A stretch of DNA of 64,000 nucleotides, from assembly GCF_026248685.1 (NCBI RefSeq), contig NZ_CP111042.1, positions 186,001 to 250,000 of the forward strand, in the 5' to 3' direction. The first letter of the stretch is position 1. The number at the start of each line of letters is the position of its first letter. The notes under the pieces were generated by a model. The model did not search any database and was not told the origin of the DNA. It saw nothing but the letters and a program-made list of their open reading frames with translations. A program made the translations under genes and the position numbers. This document shows positions 1 through 9,516 of the stretch, piece after piece. The stretch comes from Haladaptatus caseinilyticus (GTDB taxonomy: Archaea; Halobacteriota; Halobacteria; Halobacteriales; Haladaptataceae).

Positions 1-1
1 T

Positions 2-214
2 AATTCCTCTGTCTCTGAGCGTAAGAGCACGCTCCCCGACGTTGTGAAAATCAACCTCATTATTTGGGGGGCACTCATCACAGCTCTCGGTATCATTCTG
101 TGGGAGACGACGTTCCTTACTCAGGCAGTGCCAGTGGCATTCCTTGCTGCAATTGCCAGCAATATCTTCCTGTTGTGGGGAGCACGAGGGATGCGCGATG
201 AAGCACAAGATTGA
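2..214 (+). CDS. C-terminal end of a small membrane protein (5' truncated by window edge)
   Basis: The frame is open from base 2 and closes at TGA 212-214, giving 70 visible residues. It shows a polar lead, a hydrophobic helix (LIIWGALITALGIILW), a short loop and a second helix (VAFLAAIASNIFLLWG) before a charged tail GARGMRDEAQD. Two membrane passes and a short acidic cytosolic tail are clear, but the family is not recognisable from this part. The start lies upstream of the window. The next gene in the same direction is 370 bases away, so there is no sign of an operon with it. Confidence 0.55.
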   Translation, partial: NSSVSERKSTLPDVVKINLIIWGALITALGIILWETTFLTQAVPVAFLAAIASNIFLLWGARGMRDEAQD

Positions 215-354
215 GAACTTATACCGCCCAGAATCGCTGTGGTCTTTGGACATACGCCACAGTACACACTACCGAAGTATAGTCCTGTTAGTGCATACCA
301 TGTGGTGAATACAATATGGTGGGAAGAATGATGCCCTCGGGCGTGTGTAGAAAC

Positions 355-430
355 GTGCCGGGTGTTACAGCACCCGGCACTGGTCTTCCAGATGCACCAG
401 AAGACCATGAATACAAAACAATCCGCAGCC
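355..430 (+). pseudogene. 5' relic of a SWIM zinc-finger gene
   Basis: The leader (an ACACCCGGCAC-like hairpin followed by GGTCTTCC) and the first codons (M-N-T-K-Q-S-A-A) match the leader and start of the SWIM copy at 17335. After about eight codons the similarity stops and the frame has no SWIM residues. It is a promoter and start fragment left behind after deletion or recombination. Confidence 0.6.
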
Positions 431-496
431 CGTGGCGCTGACGTGACGGGTGACTGTATGAGTGATCGAGAAGTCCTCCCCCGGCATTGGCTACAT

Positions 497-510
497 AAAT
501 ATTATAAAAG
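497..510 (+). promoter_or_regulatory. Putative TATA box of the ABC transporter operon
   Basis: An AT-rich ATTATAAAAG at 501-510 lies about 80 bases before the start of the substrate-binding protein gene and fits an archaeal TATA element. The transcript would have a leader of roughly 50 bases. Inferred from sequence only. Confidence 0.4.
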
Positions 511-585
511 GAATCATTAGTAAAAGCGGTTACTTGGCTAACTGCAAGAGGTAAAGTTATATGTCCCAGGTTTGACCTCCCTGGT

Positions 586-1884
586 GTGATGATACCAAAT
601 GCCACGGAACGGGTGGGTCGCAGGTCGTTTCTTAAACTCGCTGGTGCGAGTGGCCTTACTGCTACAGCAGGTTGCATTGGGCTTGGAGGAAGCGGAGGAT
701 CAAATGAAATTGTCTTCGGCCAACCTGCAGCACAGACTGGTCAGTGGGACTTTCTTCAACCCGGTGTTTCGCAAGCGACTGATGTAGCACTTCAAGGCAT
801 CAATGACGCTGGAGGCCCTTTAGATTCAAAACTGAAGATAGTTAGACGTGATACTGCTGTCAACCCACAGGAAGCCCGATCAGTCGTTACCCAACTTGTT
901 GAAAACGACGACGCAGTAGCACTGCTTGGACTGTTTTCTAGTGAAATTAATCCGCTGTTCAACTTTCTGCAAGAACAACAAACGCCGATTGTGACTCCCT
1001 GGCCGGGCTCAAACTTCCTTGATACTCGCGGCGGTGACAAAGGAACTCCGGAGAATATCGATGATGACGGTTGGGTCTGGCGAACAGTGATAAGTGACAC
1101 TGTTCACACTGCTGGCGCTGCAAAACGTGCCCTTGAGCAAAACCACGACAAAATCGGAATTATAAACGGTAACTCAGAGGGGGCACGAAGCTGGGCTGAT
1201 GGATTTAAGACCGCATATGAAAACGGTGGCGGTACCGTTACTAAGCAGGTCGAAGTTAGCCAAGGGGGATCGAGCTACCAGTCCGCACTCGACCGCTTAT
1301 TCGGAAGCGATTTCAGTGCCTTCGCAGTGAGCATTCCCCTGGAAGATGCTATCACGCTATTGTCTGATTGGGCAGACGGCGGCTACGGTAAGCAGCCAAT
1401 CCTTTCAGATCCACTTTCACAGAATGACCTTGCTAAGCAGGTTGGAAACGATCTCAATGGGGCGTGGGCAGCTAGCCCAGGCCAGTCCGGCCCGAGCTAC
1501 GATACCTTCCAAAACGCATACAAAGAAGCCGACGGTGACGCTGAAATCAACGCGTGGACAGCTCCGGCTTGGGACGCAATTCAGGCGACCGCACTAGCCA
1601 CTGAACGTGCTGGTGAAGCGAGTGCGGAAGCCATTGAGAAAAATCTTGGAGCGGTCACTCGAGGGAACGGCACTGAAGTCAGCACATTTGCTGAAGGGAA
1701 GAAAGCGTTAGGGAATGACAAGGAGATTGTTTACCGTGGTGCTGCAACTTCTATGACCTTCACCGACTTCGGAAATGTATTTGGATCGGTGACTATCAAC
1801 GCCGCAAAGAATGGCAAATTCACCCAACAAGAAGTCATTCCAGCGAAAGAACTCCGCGAGTTCGTCAGCGAAGACGAGTACTGA
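586..1884 (+). CDS. livK: Periplasmic-type ligand-binding lipoprotein, LivK family (ABC transporter)
   Basis: The product captures the solute outside the cell for a branched-chain-amino-acid-type (HAAT) ABC importer. The N-terminus has a twin-arginine motif (RRSFLKLAG, residues 12-20) and a lipobox TAGC with Cys30, so it should be Tat-exported and lipid-anchored. The rest is a type I periplasmic-binding fold (receptor family ligand-binding region), ending about residue 430, normal for the family. Start is GTG 586 or ATG 589. It is followed 2 bases later by the LivH permease. The substrate cannot be read from sequence; haloarchaeal members may bind amino acids, amides or urea. The neighbouring FAD oxidoreductase suggests an amino acid or N-methylated amine (inference). 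Confidence 0.9.
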   Translation: MMIPNATERVGRRSFLKLAGASGLTATAGCIGLGGSGGSNEIVFGQPAAQTGQWDFLQPGVSQATDVALQGINDAGGPLDSKLKIVRRDTAVNPQEARSVVTQLVENDDAVALLGLFSSEINPLFNFLQEQQTPIVTPWPGSNFLDTRGGDKGTPENIDDDGWVWRTVISDTVHTAGAAKRALEQNHDKIGIINGNSEGARSWADGFKTAYENGGGTVTKQVEVSQGGSSYQSALDRLFGSDFSAFAVSIPLEDAITLLSDWADGGYGKQPILSDPLSQNDLAKQVGNDLNGAWAASPGQSGPSYDTFQNAYKEADGDAEINAWTAPAWDAIQATALATERAGEASAEAIEKNLGAVTRGNGTEVSTFAEGKKALGNDKEIVYRGAATSMTFTDFGNVFGSVTINAAKNGKFTQQEVIPAKELREFVSEDEY

Positions 1885-1886
1885 AT

Positions 1887-2801
1887 ATGGGGCTCGCACA
1901 AAATATTGTCTTTGGACTGGTAACCGGTTCGTATATCGCCATCGCAGCGATCGGATTCACCCTGATATACGGCATTGTAAATATGATAAACTTTGCATAC
2001 GGCGAATACCTCACTATCGGAGCGTTCGTCGGTGTCGTTACTGCCGGCATGCTTCCCCTCCCTCTGCCGATCGCAGTACTCATCGCAATGCTTGCTGGCG
2101 GTCTCGCCAGCCTCATTCTCGCTCGAGTATTATTCACTCCTATTAACAACACTGGTCCTGTCCCGATGTTGCTAACGTCTATTGGTTTGGGACTAGTATT
2201 GCGAAACGCCATCCGTCTGACTGCCGGTCGGAGTAGTCGCTATTTCAACACCCAGACAGCGACATTTCGGTTTGAGAACTTGCCGGATTTCTCGATCGGA
2301 TCGGTGAATCTTCTCGGAGAGCTGTTTGTTACATCCCAACAACTCGTGGTTATCGGAAGCGCCGTTATCGTCTTTCTCACGCTGCACACGCTGTTAACCC
2401 GAACTGACATCGGAATCGCAATGCGTGCAATGAGTGATGATGAGAACTTAGCCCGCATCCGCGGTATTGACACGCAAATGATCCGCGATAGTGTCTGGAT
2501 ACTTGCTGGAGTGCTTGCGGGGCTAGCAGGGGTGCTTATTGGTATCCAAACGAATGTCAGCGCTGGAACTGGCTTCAACCATATCCTTCAGATATTGGCT
2601 GCTGCTATCCTTGGTGGTGCCGGAAGCCCATACGGTGCTATTGCAGGCTCGTATATCATCGGCATCGTGTTGGCGCTGTCGGTCGCGTTTCTTCCCTCGG
2701 GAATGACTGGCATCTCGTCGGCCGTTGCATTCCTGCTCCTCATTATCGTCTTGCTCATCAAACCAAGTGGTATTGCCGGCCAGGAGGTGCGGGAAGCGTG
2801 A
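1887..2801 (+). CDS. livH: Branched-chain amino acid-type ABC permease LivH
   Basis: This 304-residue integral membrane protein is one of the two permease subunits of the importer. The opening stretch ending NMINFAYGEY is typical of LivH, where the first helices precede an N-F-A-x-G-E-x-x-x-x-G motif, and about eight hydrophobic segments follow. Length is normal for the family. The ATG lies two bases after the stop of the binding protein, and the last four bases (GTGA) overlap the next gene, indicating translational coupling in one operon. Confidence 0.92.
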   Translation: MGLAQNIVFGLVTGSYIAIAAIGFTLIYGIVNMINFAYGEYLTIGAFVGVVTAGMLPLPLPIAVLIAMLAGGLASLILARVLFTPINNTGPVPMLLTSIGLGLVLRNAIRLTAGRSSRYFNTQTATFRFENLPDFSIGSVNLLGELFVTSQQLVVIGSAVIVFLTLHTLLTRTDIGIAMRAMSDDENLARIRGIDTQMIRDSVWILAGVLAGLAGVLIGIQTNVSAGTGFNHILQILAAAILGGAGSPYGAIAGSYIIGIVLALSVAFLPSGMTGISSAVAFLLLIIVLLIKPSGIAGQEVREA

Positions 2802-3841
2802 GCCTCGTCGATCGGCTCCCACATGATGACTCAGGTCGGGCATTCTTCATCGGAGGTGTCTGTATTCTTATAGCGTTGCTGTTCGCGCTCACACCGCTAC
2901 GTACGACGCTTCCTGACGGATTTAATGTCTTTTTCGAAGTCGGAATTCTGTTCACGATATATGCCATGTTGGTTCTGGGACTGAATCTCCAATACGGCTA
3001 CACCGGTCTCGTCAACTTCGGTCACGTGGTCTTTTTCGCGGTCGGTGCATACTCAGTAGCGATGCTGTCGGCCCAGGATACCTTCGCTGGGATTGGATTA
3101 GGCTACCCGTGGCCCGTGGCACTGATTGTTGGGATAGTCGTCGCGGCACTGCTCGGTACGATCGTTGGTGCTACATCTCTTCGTCTGCGTGATGACTTTC
3201 TGGCTATCGCTACCCTTGCCACTGCCGAGATATTCCACACGTTGTTTGTCAACTTCCGACACATATTCGGAGGAAACGTCGGCATTCTGGGTGTGCCACA
3301 ACCAGTGAAAGATATCGCTAGCGGCACTGATACCACATTACTCGCAACCATACTGCTTTCCGGTGGTATTACAATATTGACATTTGCAATCATTACACGG
3401 TTGACCGACGCACCGTATGGCCGGGTGTTGCGAGCTATTCGCGCAGACGAGTTGGTTACACGGTCGGTCGGAAAGCCGACGTTCACCTATAAGATGCAAG
3501 CGTTTGTCTATGGTGCCGCACTTGCTGGCCTTGCTGGCGGCCTGTTTGCGCTTTACAACGGTGCGGTTGCTCCAGGTTACTTTACCATTCAGGTCACTGT
3601 GACCGTGTGGATCGGAATGTTACTTGGAGGCGCTGCCAACAACCGTGCGGTCTTGGGAGGGCTCGCGGTTATCATGGGTCTTCGGCTGTTGTCGCGATTT
3701 GCACTTGATGTTGCACCAGTATCGGCTGATGCGTTTGCATCTATCCGACTCATCCTCATTGGAGTCATCTTGATACTGGTCATTCGCTATCGGCCAGCCG
3801 GAATTTGGGGAGATGCGAAAGAGCTGGGGGTCGATTCATGA
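2798..3841 (+). CDS. livM: Branched-chain amino acid-type ABC permease LivM
   Basis: The second permease subunit, 347 residues with a hydrophobic N-terminal extension and about nine membrane segments. The motif LNLQYGYTGLVNFGHVVFF is the LivM signature, and the coupling region near DAPYGRVLRAIRADE fits the permease loop that contacts the ATPases. It starts at GTG 2798, overlapping the livH stop, and overlaps livG by ATGA at 3838-3841. Nothing in it looks damaged. Confidence 0.92.
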   Translation: MSLVDRLPHDDSGRAFFIGGVCILIALLFALTPLRTTLPDGFNVFFEVGILFTIYAMLVLGLNLQYGYTGLVNFGHVVFFAVGAYSVAMLSAQDTFAGIGLGYPWPVALIVGIVVAALLGTIVGATSLRLRDDFLAIATLATAEIFHTLFVNFRHIFGGNVGILGVPQPVKDIASGTDTTLLATILLSGGITILTFAIITRLTDAPYGRVLRAIRADELVTRSVGKPTFTYKMQAFVYGAALAGLAGGLFALYNGAVAPGYFTIQVTVTVWIGMLLGGAANNRAVLGGLAVIMGLRLLSRFALDVAPVSADAFASIRLILIGVILILVIRYRPAGIWGDAKELGVDS

Positions 3842-4593
3842 ACTTACTTGAGGTTGAGAACCTGGTCAAGGAATTCGGTGGCCTTCGCGCGCTTGACCAC
3901 CTCTCAATTTCAGTTGGTCGAGAGGAACTCGTCGGTGTTATGGGTCCGAATGGTGCGGGAAAGTCGACGTTTTTCAACTGTGTTAGTGGCGTCGTCCACC
4001 CGGACGATGGTCAGATTACATTCGACGGGAAAAACGTCACTGGTGACTCCCCTGAAAAACTGGCCCGGACTGGAATGGTTCGTACCTTTCAGCACACTCG
4101 AGAACTGGAGACGATGACGGTTCGTGACAACGTACGGCTCGCAGCACCCGACCAACCTGGCGAACATACGATACCGGCGTTATTGCACACGGATGAGATG
4201 GAGAAACAAGAACACGCGGTTCGTAACCGGGCTGACGAACTGATCGAAACGTTCGAACTTGAACACCTCGCCGACGAGTACAGCAGCAACCTTTCAGGTG
4301 GTCAACGGAAATTACTGGAATTGGCTCGAGTATTAATGCTCGAACCGGATCTTCTCCTGCTGGATGAACCGTTCGCGGGAGTCAATCCCACGTTGACTCG
4401 TGAAATTGCAGATCATATTCGCGCTCTCAACGAGGATGGCATGACTATCATCCTCATTGAACACGAACTCGAGACCTTAACCGAACTGGTCGATCATCTG
4501 GTCGTCCTTGAACAGGGGCGCCTCCTCGTTGAGGGCGTCCCCAAGGAAGTACTGTCGGACGAGCGCGTCATTGAAGCGTATCTCGGAGAGTAA
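3838..4593 (+). CDS. livG: ABC transporter ATP-binding protein LivG
   Basis: A 251-residue ABC ATPase powering the importer from the cytosolic face. Walker A GPNGAGKS is at residues 36-43, the signature LSGGQ at 152-156, Walker B LLLLDE at 172-177, and a switch His lies in LIEHE. The start is ATG 3838, which overlaps the livM stop as ATGA; an upstream start in the same frame would lie inside livM and add 11 unrelated residues. A 112-base gap separates it from livF, unlike the tight spacing elsewhere in the operon. Confidence 0.93.
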   Translation: MNLLEVENLVKEFGGLRALDHLSISVGREELVGVMGPNGAGKSTFFNCVSGVVHPDDGQITFDGKNVTGDSPEKLARTGMVRTFQHTRELETMTVRDNVRLAAPDQPGEHTIPALLHTDEMEKQEHAVRNRADELIETFELEHLADEYSSNLSGGQRKLLELARVLMLEPDLLLLDEPFAGVNPTLTREIADHIRALNEDGMTIILIEHELETLTELVDHLVVLEQGRLLVEGVPKEVLSDERVIEAYLGE

Positions 4594-4705
4594 GTATGAA
4601 TACACATCATCCCCACGATTACATCGAAACTCGATTGAAACCGAAGATCACCGATTGGCGATCACGGATATCCACTGAGCACAGATCAAAGGCGGAGGTT
4701 GTAGT

Positions 4706-5410
4706 GTGACACTGCTCGAAGTCTCACAACTCGATGCTGGCTATGGTGACCTCCAGATACTCTCCGACGTCGACCTTCATGTCGAACAAGGAGAATATAT
4801 TACTATTGTCGGTCCGAACGGTGCTGGTAAATCTACCGCAATGAAGGCCATCTTTGGCCTTGCCGACCGTCAAGGGGGATCTATCACCTTTGACGGTGCT
4901 GACATTACGAACCTTCCACCGGAATCAGTTATCCACGAGGGGCTGAGCTACGTTCCCCAGAACGAGAACATCTTTCCCTCACTGACTGTCACGGAGAATC
5001 TCCGACTCGGAGCATACATTCTCGATGATATCCCCGAAGAGCGGCGACAGGCCATCTTTGATCGCTTTCCGATTCTGTCCCAACGCCTCGACCAGAAGGC
5101 AGGATCCATGTCCGGTGGTCAGCAACAAATGCTTGCAATGGGCTGTGCACTGATGCTAGATCCAGACCTCCTGTTATTAGACGAACCCTCGGCTGGCCTC
5201 GCACCGGATCTTGTCACTGAGATGTTCGACCGCATTGACGCGGTCAATGAAGCTGGAACAGCTATCCTAATGGTCGAACAAAACGCAAAGCAAGCTCTTC
5301 GGCGTTGTGACCGCGGATACGTGCTGGCACAGGGTGAGAACCGCTACGAGGGCTCTGGAAACGAGCTACTCGGCGACGAAGAGGTTCGCCGGCAGTTCCT
5401 CGGTGGCTAA
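4706..5410 (+). CDS. livF: ABC transporter ATP-binding protein LivF
   Basis: A 234-residue ABC ATPase, partner of LivG. Walker A GPNGAGKS is at 36-43, signature MSGGQ at 135-139, and Walker B LLLLDE at 155-160 followed by PSAGLAP, the usual LivF variant. The start is GTG 4706, preceded by GGCGGAGG-like sequence. It closes the transporter operon; the oxidoreductase gene begins 124 bases later and may have its own promoter. Confidence 0.93.
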   Translation: MTLLEVSQLDAGYGDLQILSDVDLHVEQGEYITIVGPNGAGKSTAMKAIFGLADRQGGSITFDGADITNLPPESVIHEGLSYVPQNENIFPSLTVTENLRLGAYILDDIPEERRQAIFDRFPILSQRLDQKAGSMSGGQQQMLAMGCALMLDPDLLLLDEPSAGLAPDLVTEMFDRIDAVNEAGTAILMVEQNAKQALRRCDRGYVLAQGENRYEGSGNELLGDEEVRRQFLGG

Positions 5411-5534
5411 CTATTGTCACGTGAGATAACAAATATACATCTTTCACGGTGCATGCTTTGACCGTCTTGTAAGATTCTCTCTGCTAGTTGTTCACAGTAG
5501 ACTTATTTCGCTGCGAGATACAATGTGAACCGAT

Positions 5535-6683
5535 ATGGACGTTGTCGTAGTTGGTGGCGGAATTATCGGTTTATCATCGGCATATTACCTCGCACGAGCA
5601 GGTGCAAACGTCACTCTTTGTGAGAAAGGTTCGCTCGGAATGGAAAGTACTGCACGCTCTGCGGGGGGTATCAGAATGCAATTCTCGACTGAGATCAACG
5701 TTCGACTGTCACTTGCAAGTCAAGCGGTGTGGAACACGTTCGACGAAGAGTTTGAGGTTGATATCGCACATCGCAAATCTGGCTATCTCTTTCTAGCACG
5801 TGACGAGAAGACAGCACAAAAATTCCGTGAGAACGTTACAATGCAGAACAACCTTGGTGTCGAGTCCGAGTATCTCTCACCGTTGGAGGCAACTGATTAT
5901 TGTCCTGGACTCCAGTCAAACCGTTTTCTCGCCGCGACCTACAACGCCGCGGATGGATATGCTGATCCAAACCTTGCTGTGCAAGGGTATGCGACAAAGG
6001 CGAGAGAACGTGATGTCGATATTCGGACAAAAACCGGGGTTCTCGATATTGTTACCGATGATTCGGGCGTTACTGGTGTTGAAACTGATTCTGGAAAACT
6101 TGAAGCGGATTACGTCGTTAATACCGCTGGCGCATGGGCGGCCAACCTCGCCGCGTTGGCAGGAATCGATCTACCGATATCCCCTCGACGGAGGCAGATC
6201 GCCATTGTCGATCCGACACAGCCACTTCCAGAAGATCATCCCTTGACCATCGATCTCGATACGGGGTCGTACTTTCGCCCGGAACGAGATGGAGCAGCGA
6301 TCGTCGGTGGTCATTTCAGTGACGAAGATAACAATGTTGATCCAAGTACATATTCTGATTCGATGTCCCTTGAATGGGCAGCCACAGCTGTTGAACACGC
6401 AGCGAATTATACAGCGTACTTTGACGGCGAGTCGCGTATCAGACGGGGATGGGCGGGACTGTACGCTGTAACGCCGGATCACCACCCCATCATCGAAGAG
6501 ACCATTCCAGGATTTATCACTGCTGCGGGGTTTTCAGGTCATGGCTTTCAACATGCGCCTGCGACCGGGAAATTGGTAGCCGAGCTTTGTATTGATGGTA
6601 AGCCTTCTCTCGTCAACATCGATCCGTTGTCGAGCCATCGGTTCGAAAACGACAACGAACTCATCGAACAAAATGTCGCCTGA
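5535..6683 (+). CDS. FAD-dependent oxidoreductase, DAO/sarcosine oxidase beta family
   Basis: A 382-residue flavoprotein of the D-amino acid oxidase (DAO) superfamily. The dinucleotide-binding motif VVVGGGIIGLS is at residues 3-13, and the SAGGIRMQFS segment near residue 42 resembles the FAD-contacting loop of sarcosine oxidase beta and glycine oxidase relatives. The C-terminal GFSGHGFQHAP (near residues 336-346) is the second conserved flavin contact. Such enzymes oxidise amino acids or N-methylated amines to imines. Placement just after a Liv-type importer suggests it oxidises the imported compound. The exact substrate is unknown. Confidence 0.85.
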   Translation: MDVVVVGGGIIGLSSAYYLARAGANVTLCEKGSLGMESTARSAGGIRMQFSTEINVRLSLASQAVWNTFDEEFEVDIAHRKSGYLFLARDEKTAQKFRENVTMQNNLGVESEYLSPLEATDYCPGLQSNRFLAATYNAADGYADPNLAVQGYATKARERDVDIRTKTGVLDIVTDDSGVTGVETDSGKLEADYVVNTAGAWAANLAALAGIDLPISPRRRQIAIVDPTQPLPEDHPLTIDLDTGSYFRPERDGAAIVGGHFSDEDNNVDPSTYSDSMSLEWAATAVEHAANYTAYFDGESRIRRGWAGLYAVTPDHHPIIEETIPGFITAAGFSGHGFQHAPATGKLVAELCIDGKPSLVNIDPLSSHRFENDNELIEQNVA

Positions 6684-6831
6684 ATCAATCGGGGTATACA
6701 TAGAACTGTATGTTGCATGTGCGCTCGCTCGTGAAGCAGGCGTCTGGAGCGATGACTCTGATTTCGATGAGCAAGATCTGGTACCGATGTATTCGACGAA
6801 CGACGTTATCACTTCATTCGACGCAATTTAA
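6673..6831 (+). CDS. Small acidic protein overlapping the oxidoreductase gene
   Basis: A 52-residue frame starting ATG 6673, inside the last codons of the FAD oxidoreductase gene. The product is acidic in its second half (DDSDFDEQDLV), typical of haloarchaeal proteins. The start overlaps the upstream stop region, which fits coupled translation. I do not recognise the family. It could be a real small operon member or the shortened end of a gene joined here, since a degraded SWIM gene begins directly after it. Confidence 0.35.
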   Translation: MSPESIGVYIELYVACALAREAGVWSDDSDFDEQDLVPMYSTNDVITSFDAI

Positions 6832-7246
6832 GAGCGAAAATAGCAGCAATCCACCGATCTTACAGAATGATCAAACGCCACAGAATCGCGCACAGGCTGA
6901 ACAATTTTCCTTCGACGTTGATGCCCCCGGACTCGTTGAAGTCACCAACGAGAGTCACGAGAACCCGGAAGAGAACCAATACACAGTCTCTATCGACGAC
7001 GTAACCGAGAAACTAATGGCCTGCACGTGTCCGCACCACGCCCACCGAAACGCATTCTGCAAACACATGGCCGCCGTCGAACACGCAACCGACGACGGGA
7101 TGCTCGACGCCTTCTCATCGAAGGATGACGACGATACCGAACCAGACAACTGCGACTGTGAGGGCCTCGGTGAGCTCCCGTGCTGGCCATGCGTGCGAAC
7201 AGGACGGAAAGAACTGCCGAACGAACCCCCGTTTCAGCCCTTTTAA
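6770..7246 (+). pseudogene. SWIM zinc-finger protein with foreign 5' end
   Basis: From about base 6860 the frame encodes a haloarchaeal SWIM protein: NRAQAEQFSFDVDAPGLVEV, then C-T-C-P-H-H-A-H-R-N-A-F-C-K-H (the CxCxnCxH SWIM zinc site), an acidic linker, and a second cysteine set C-D-C-E-G-L-G-E-L-P-C-W-P-C. The usual start MSTKQSAA is missing; the frame runs into unrelated sequence, and the nearest ATG in frame is 6770. The zinc sites are intact, so a chimeric protein could still be made. SWIM domains bind DNA or protein partners. It is followed directly by an SprT fragment, the order seen in other copies. Confidence 0.6.
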
Positions 7247-7262
7247 CCCAAGGCACGTCAAT

Positions 7263-7436
7263 TGACGTTTTCGGAGATCACTGACCAGTGAACGCTGACG
7301 GAAAGCGCGAACACTGTGACCGTGACACTGACAGCCCTCCTTGACCGAGCAACACGTAACGAGTATCGCCGCCGAGCACTTTCTAAATTTGCCACCCAAC
7401 AAAGAAGTAATCCGGCTACGACTCCACCGATACGAC
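7263..7436 (+). pseudogene. N-terminal fragment of SprT-like metallopeptidase gene
   Basis: Pieces of the SprT-like N-terminus are readable in different frames: a TLTESANTV stretch, TALLDRAT, then QHVTSIAAEHFLNLP, matching QHAADVAAEHFPDLP of the copy at 27336. The frame changes between pieces and the match ends near 7400, where it runs into the cupin gene. No zinc-binding HExxH remains. Confidence 0.6.
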
Positions 7437-8165
7437 ATGAGCGGTAACATTCGAGTCGTCGATCCGATGGATAGAGATCGGACCGAACCGGTGGCTGGCC
7501 TCGTCGAGCAGTCGTTGTTTTATTTTGGTGACTATCGGTTCGTTCTGCTTCGAATCGACGAGAATACACCGTGGCACGTCAGGGAAGGAGCCATCTATGG
7601 CTGGGTTCGCGCTGGCCAAGGACGGATTGCACATAGCGAAGGTCAATCGACTATTATTGAGACAGGTGACTTCCTCCACGTGCCACCAACAACCGTTCAC
7701 AGGTACATCGGTGGGGTTGATCAACTGGAGATTCTGGCAGTCGTCACTAGCGATTTTGACATTGTGCAGGCCGCTGCACCGCTGACTACTGATATAGACT
7801 CCGAGCCGGCCATTGTCGGTCCCGACGACCTCGTGTCCACGGTCGAGAGTCCAAACCTGATTCGAGAGACACCGTTTCCTGAAGCTGCGGTCCTCATGAT
7901 GCGTGTCCAAGCAGCTGGAGGGGCCGCCGCTGGTTGGCATCACCATGGAGAGAATGTCTATTTTGGCTATGCTGTTGACGGACCGAGCGAGACTGAGTAT
8001 GGTCCAGCGGGCGAGAACAGTGCACGGATCGAAATCGGCGAATGTTTCCATGTCCCGCCGGGGCTAATCCACCGCGATACAAATCCGACTGATACCGCCC
8101 ACACGGGGATCATCTGGCTCTGCGGTGGCGAACCCTGGGCCGTGAACGTTGAGGGTCCTGAGTAA
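7437..8165 (+). CDS. Bicupin domain protein
   Basis: A protein of 242 residues with two cupin domains. The first carries GDFLHVPPTTVHRY and the second AAGWHHHGENVYFG followed by GECFHVPPGLIHRD, with His/Glu positions able to hold a metal. Cupins of this type are small-molecule dioxygenases, isomerases or sensors. The frame is open further upstream to 7341, but those residues come from an SprT relic; ATG 7437 (MSGNIRVVD) is the likely original start. It follows the importer and FAD oxidoreductase in the same direction, so a role in the same catabolic route is plausible. Confidence 0.72.
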   Translation: MSGNIRVVDPMDRDRTEPVAGLVEQSLFYFGDYRFVLLRIDENTPWHVREGAIYGWVRAGQGRIAHSEGQSTIIETGDFLHVPPTTVHRYIGGVDQLEILAVVTSDFDIVQAAAPLTTDIDSEPAIVGPDDLVSTVESPNLIRETPFPEAAVLMMRVQAAGGAAAGWHHHGENVYFGYAVDGPSETEYGPAGENSARIEIGECFHVPPGLIHRDTNPTDTAHTGIIWLCGGEPWAVNVEGPE

Positions 8166-8600
8166 TGCCGTCTTCACTCGATTGCGAGGTGCGCTTGAGA
8201 TACAGAGCAGAATTCCCTCACTGTATTCGGCACGCGATTCGCCTTACCTGATGAGGGTTTCCCAACCGTGTCATGACTTCGACTATAATGAACACTTTTC
8301 GGTGACGATTGCAGTCGATGGCATCACTCGAGAGCGAAACCTCCTTATCGCTGATCTTGAGAGCGATTTCGATGCTGGTGAGAGCGGAGTGATCAACGTA
8401 TTTTTGACCCAATCTATGGGAGTCATTATAATCAATTCCAGGATAATAAGTGGCCCACCGCCGTTCAGAACCAGGACAGGCTGTCAGGGGATTCCGAGGG
8501 GATCGTCTGTTGATTTAAAGAGTTGACTGAATTGTGTCTGAACACTCACTTAGTGAAGATTTCTATAGCCTATATCACCATTCTATACAGTACATATCTA
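8166..8600. other. Intergenic stretch between cupin and SDR
   Basis: About 435 bases. A weak plus-strand frame from ATG 8251 has an acidic middle (LLIADLESDFDAGESG) but no recognisable family, no ribosome site and an abrupt basic end. It could be a decayed gene. No repeat or strong hairpin seen. Confidence 0.3.
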
Positions 8601-9359
8601 TCATTCCATACTGATACCACCATTGACTGGTGTATAGGTACCAGTCAAGAATTGTGCGCCTTCACCAGCGATCGCTGCGACAGTCTTTGCGATATCATCG
8701 GGTTGGGCGACCCGGCTAAGTGGTGTTGTACGTGAAATGCCCTTCCGAACATCTTCATTTAGTTGGTCAGCAGTGGCATCAGTTTCAACAAGACCAGGCG
8801 AGATCACGTTTGCTCGGACACCGTGTTCACCATACTCTTCAGCAACATATTTTGCAAACGCGTTCAATCCAGCCTTTGCGGTGCCGTATGCGGCAAAACC
8901 TCTTTGTGGCGATTGAGAAAGCCCTGAGGAGATATATATGAGTTGGCCTCCATCAGATGCAACCATTTCAGGCAGAACAGCTTTTGAGCACGTGAAGGCA
9001 GCTTTGAGTTCCGCATCTAATTTGTCGCTAAACTCGTTCCATGTGAGCTCCCTCAGTGGTTTGGTCGCAAACGGTATATTGGCATTGCTGATGAGAAGAT
9101 CCACGCTGTCCCACTCACCTTCGATTTCAGCGACCATCTCTTCGACAGCATCAGTCTCCGTCACATCTGCTTGCACTGTCATTGCATCACCACCAGTAGC
9201 TTCAATATCAGCGACGACTTCGGCGGCTTCATCTTCACTCGTTCGGTAGTTGATGACAACTTTCGCACCGCGCAAAGCGAGTTCGCGTGCCGTAGCAGCA
9301 CCAATACCGCGACTACTTCCTGTCACAAGTGCAATCGATGAATCCAAAGTTTCGACCAT
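8601..9359 (-). CDS. Short-chain dehydrogenase/reductase (FabG-like)
   Basis: A 252-residue classical SDR using NAD(P)H. The cofactor motif TGSSRGIG is at residues 13-20, a SNAN motif stands in place of NNAG at 91-94, the catalytic Ser is in YISSG (142-146), and Tyr158 and Lys162 form YGTAK. The C-terminus TPVNGGISME is typical. Length fits. The chosen start ATG 9359 (MVETLDSS) removes nine upstream residues with no family match. It converges with the cupin gene. A 150-base copy of its 3' end lies at 19860-20015. Confidence 0.87.
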   Translation of the reverse strand: MVETLDSSIALVTGSSRGIGAATARELALRGAKVVINYRTSEDEAAEVVADIEATGGDAMTVQADVTETDAVEEMVAEIEGEWDSVDLLISNANIPFATKPLRELTWNEFSDKLDAELKAAFTCSKAVLPEMVASDGGQLIYISSGLSQSPQRGFAAYGTAKAGLNAFAKYVAEEYGEHGVRANVISPGLVETDATADQLNEDVRKGISRTTPLSRVAQPDDIAKTVAAIAGEGAQFLTGTYTPVNGGISME

Positions 9360-9516
9360 ACCTAGAACCGCCCTCTCGATTATCAAATACGACTCGAAAC
9401 CGGTAGAGTTCAGTCACTAACAGAACGGTAAAAACACCACAATTCGAAGAGGATCTCATATTCGAAGGGGACAACTCAATCGGTAACTCCGATTAAGCTG
9501 ATAATTGTCGCCTAGT

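Noticed and set aside
8149-8526. Plus-strand frame overlapping the cupin end
   Set aside because: No ribosome site and no family; only described as part of an intergenic stretch.
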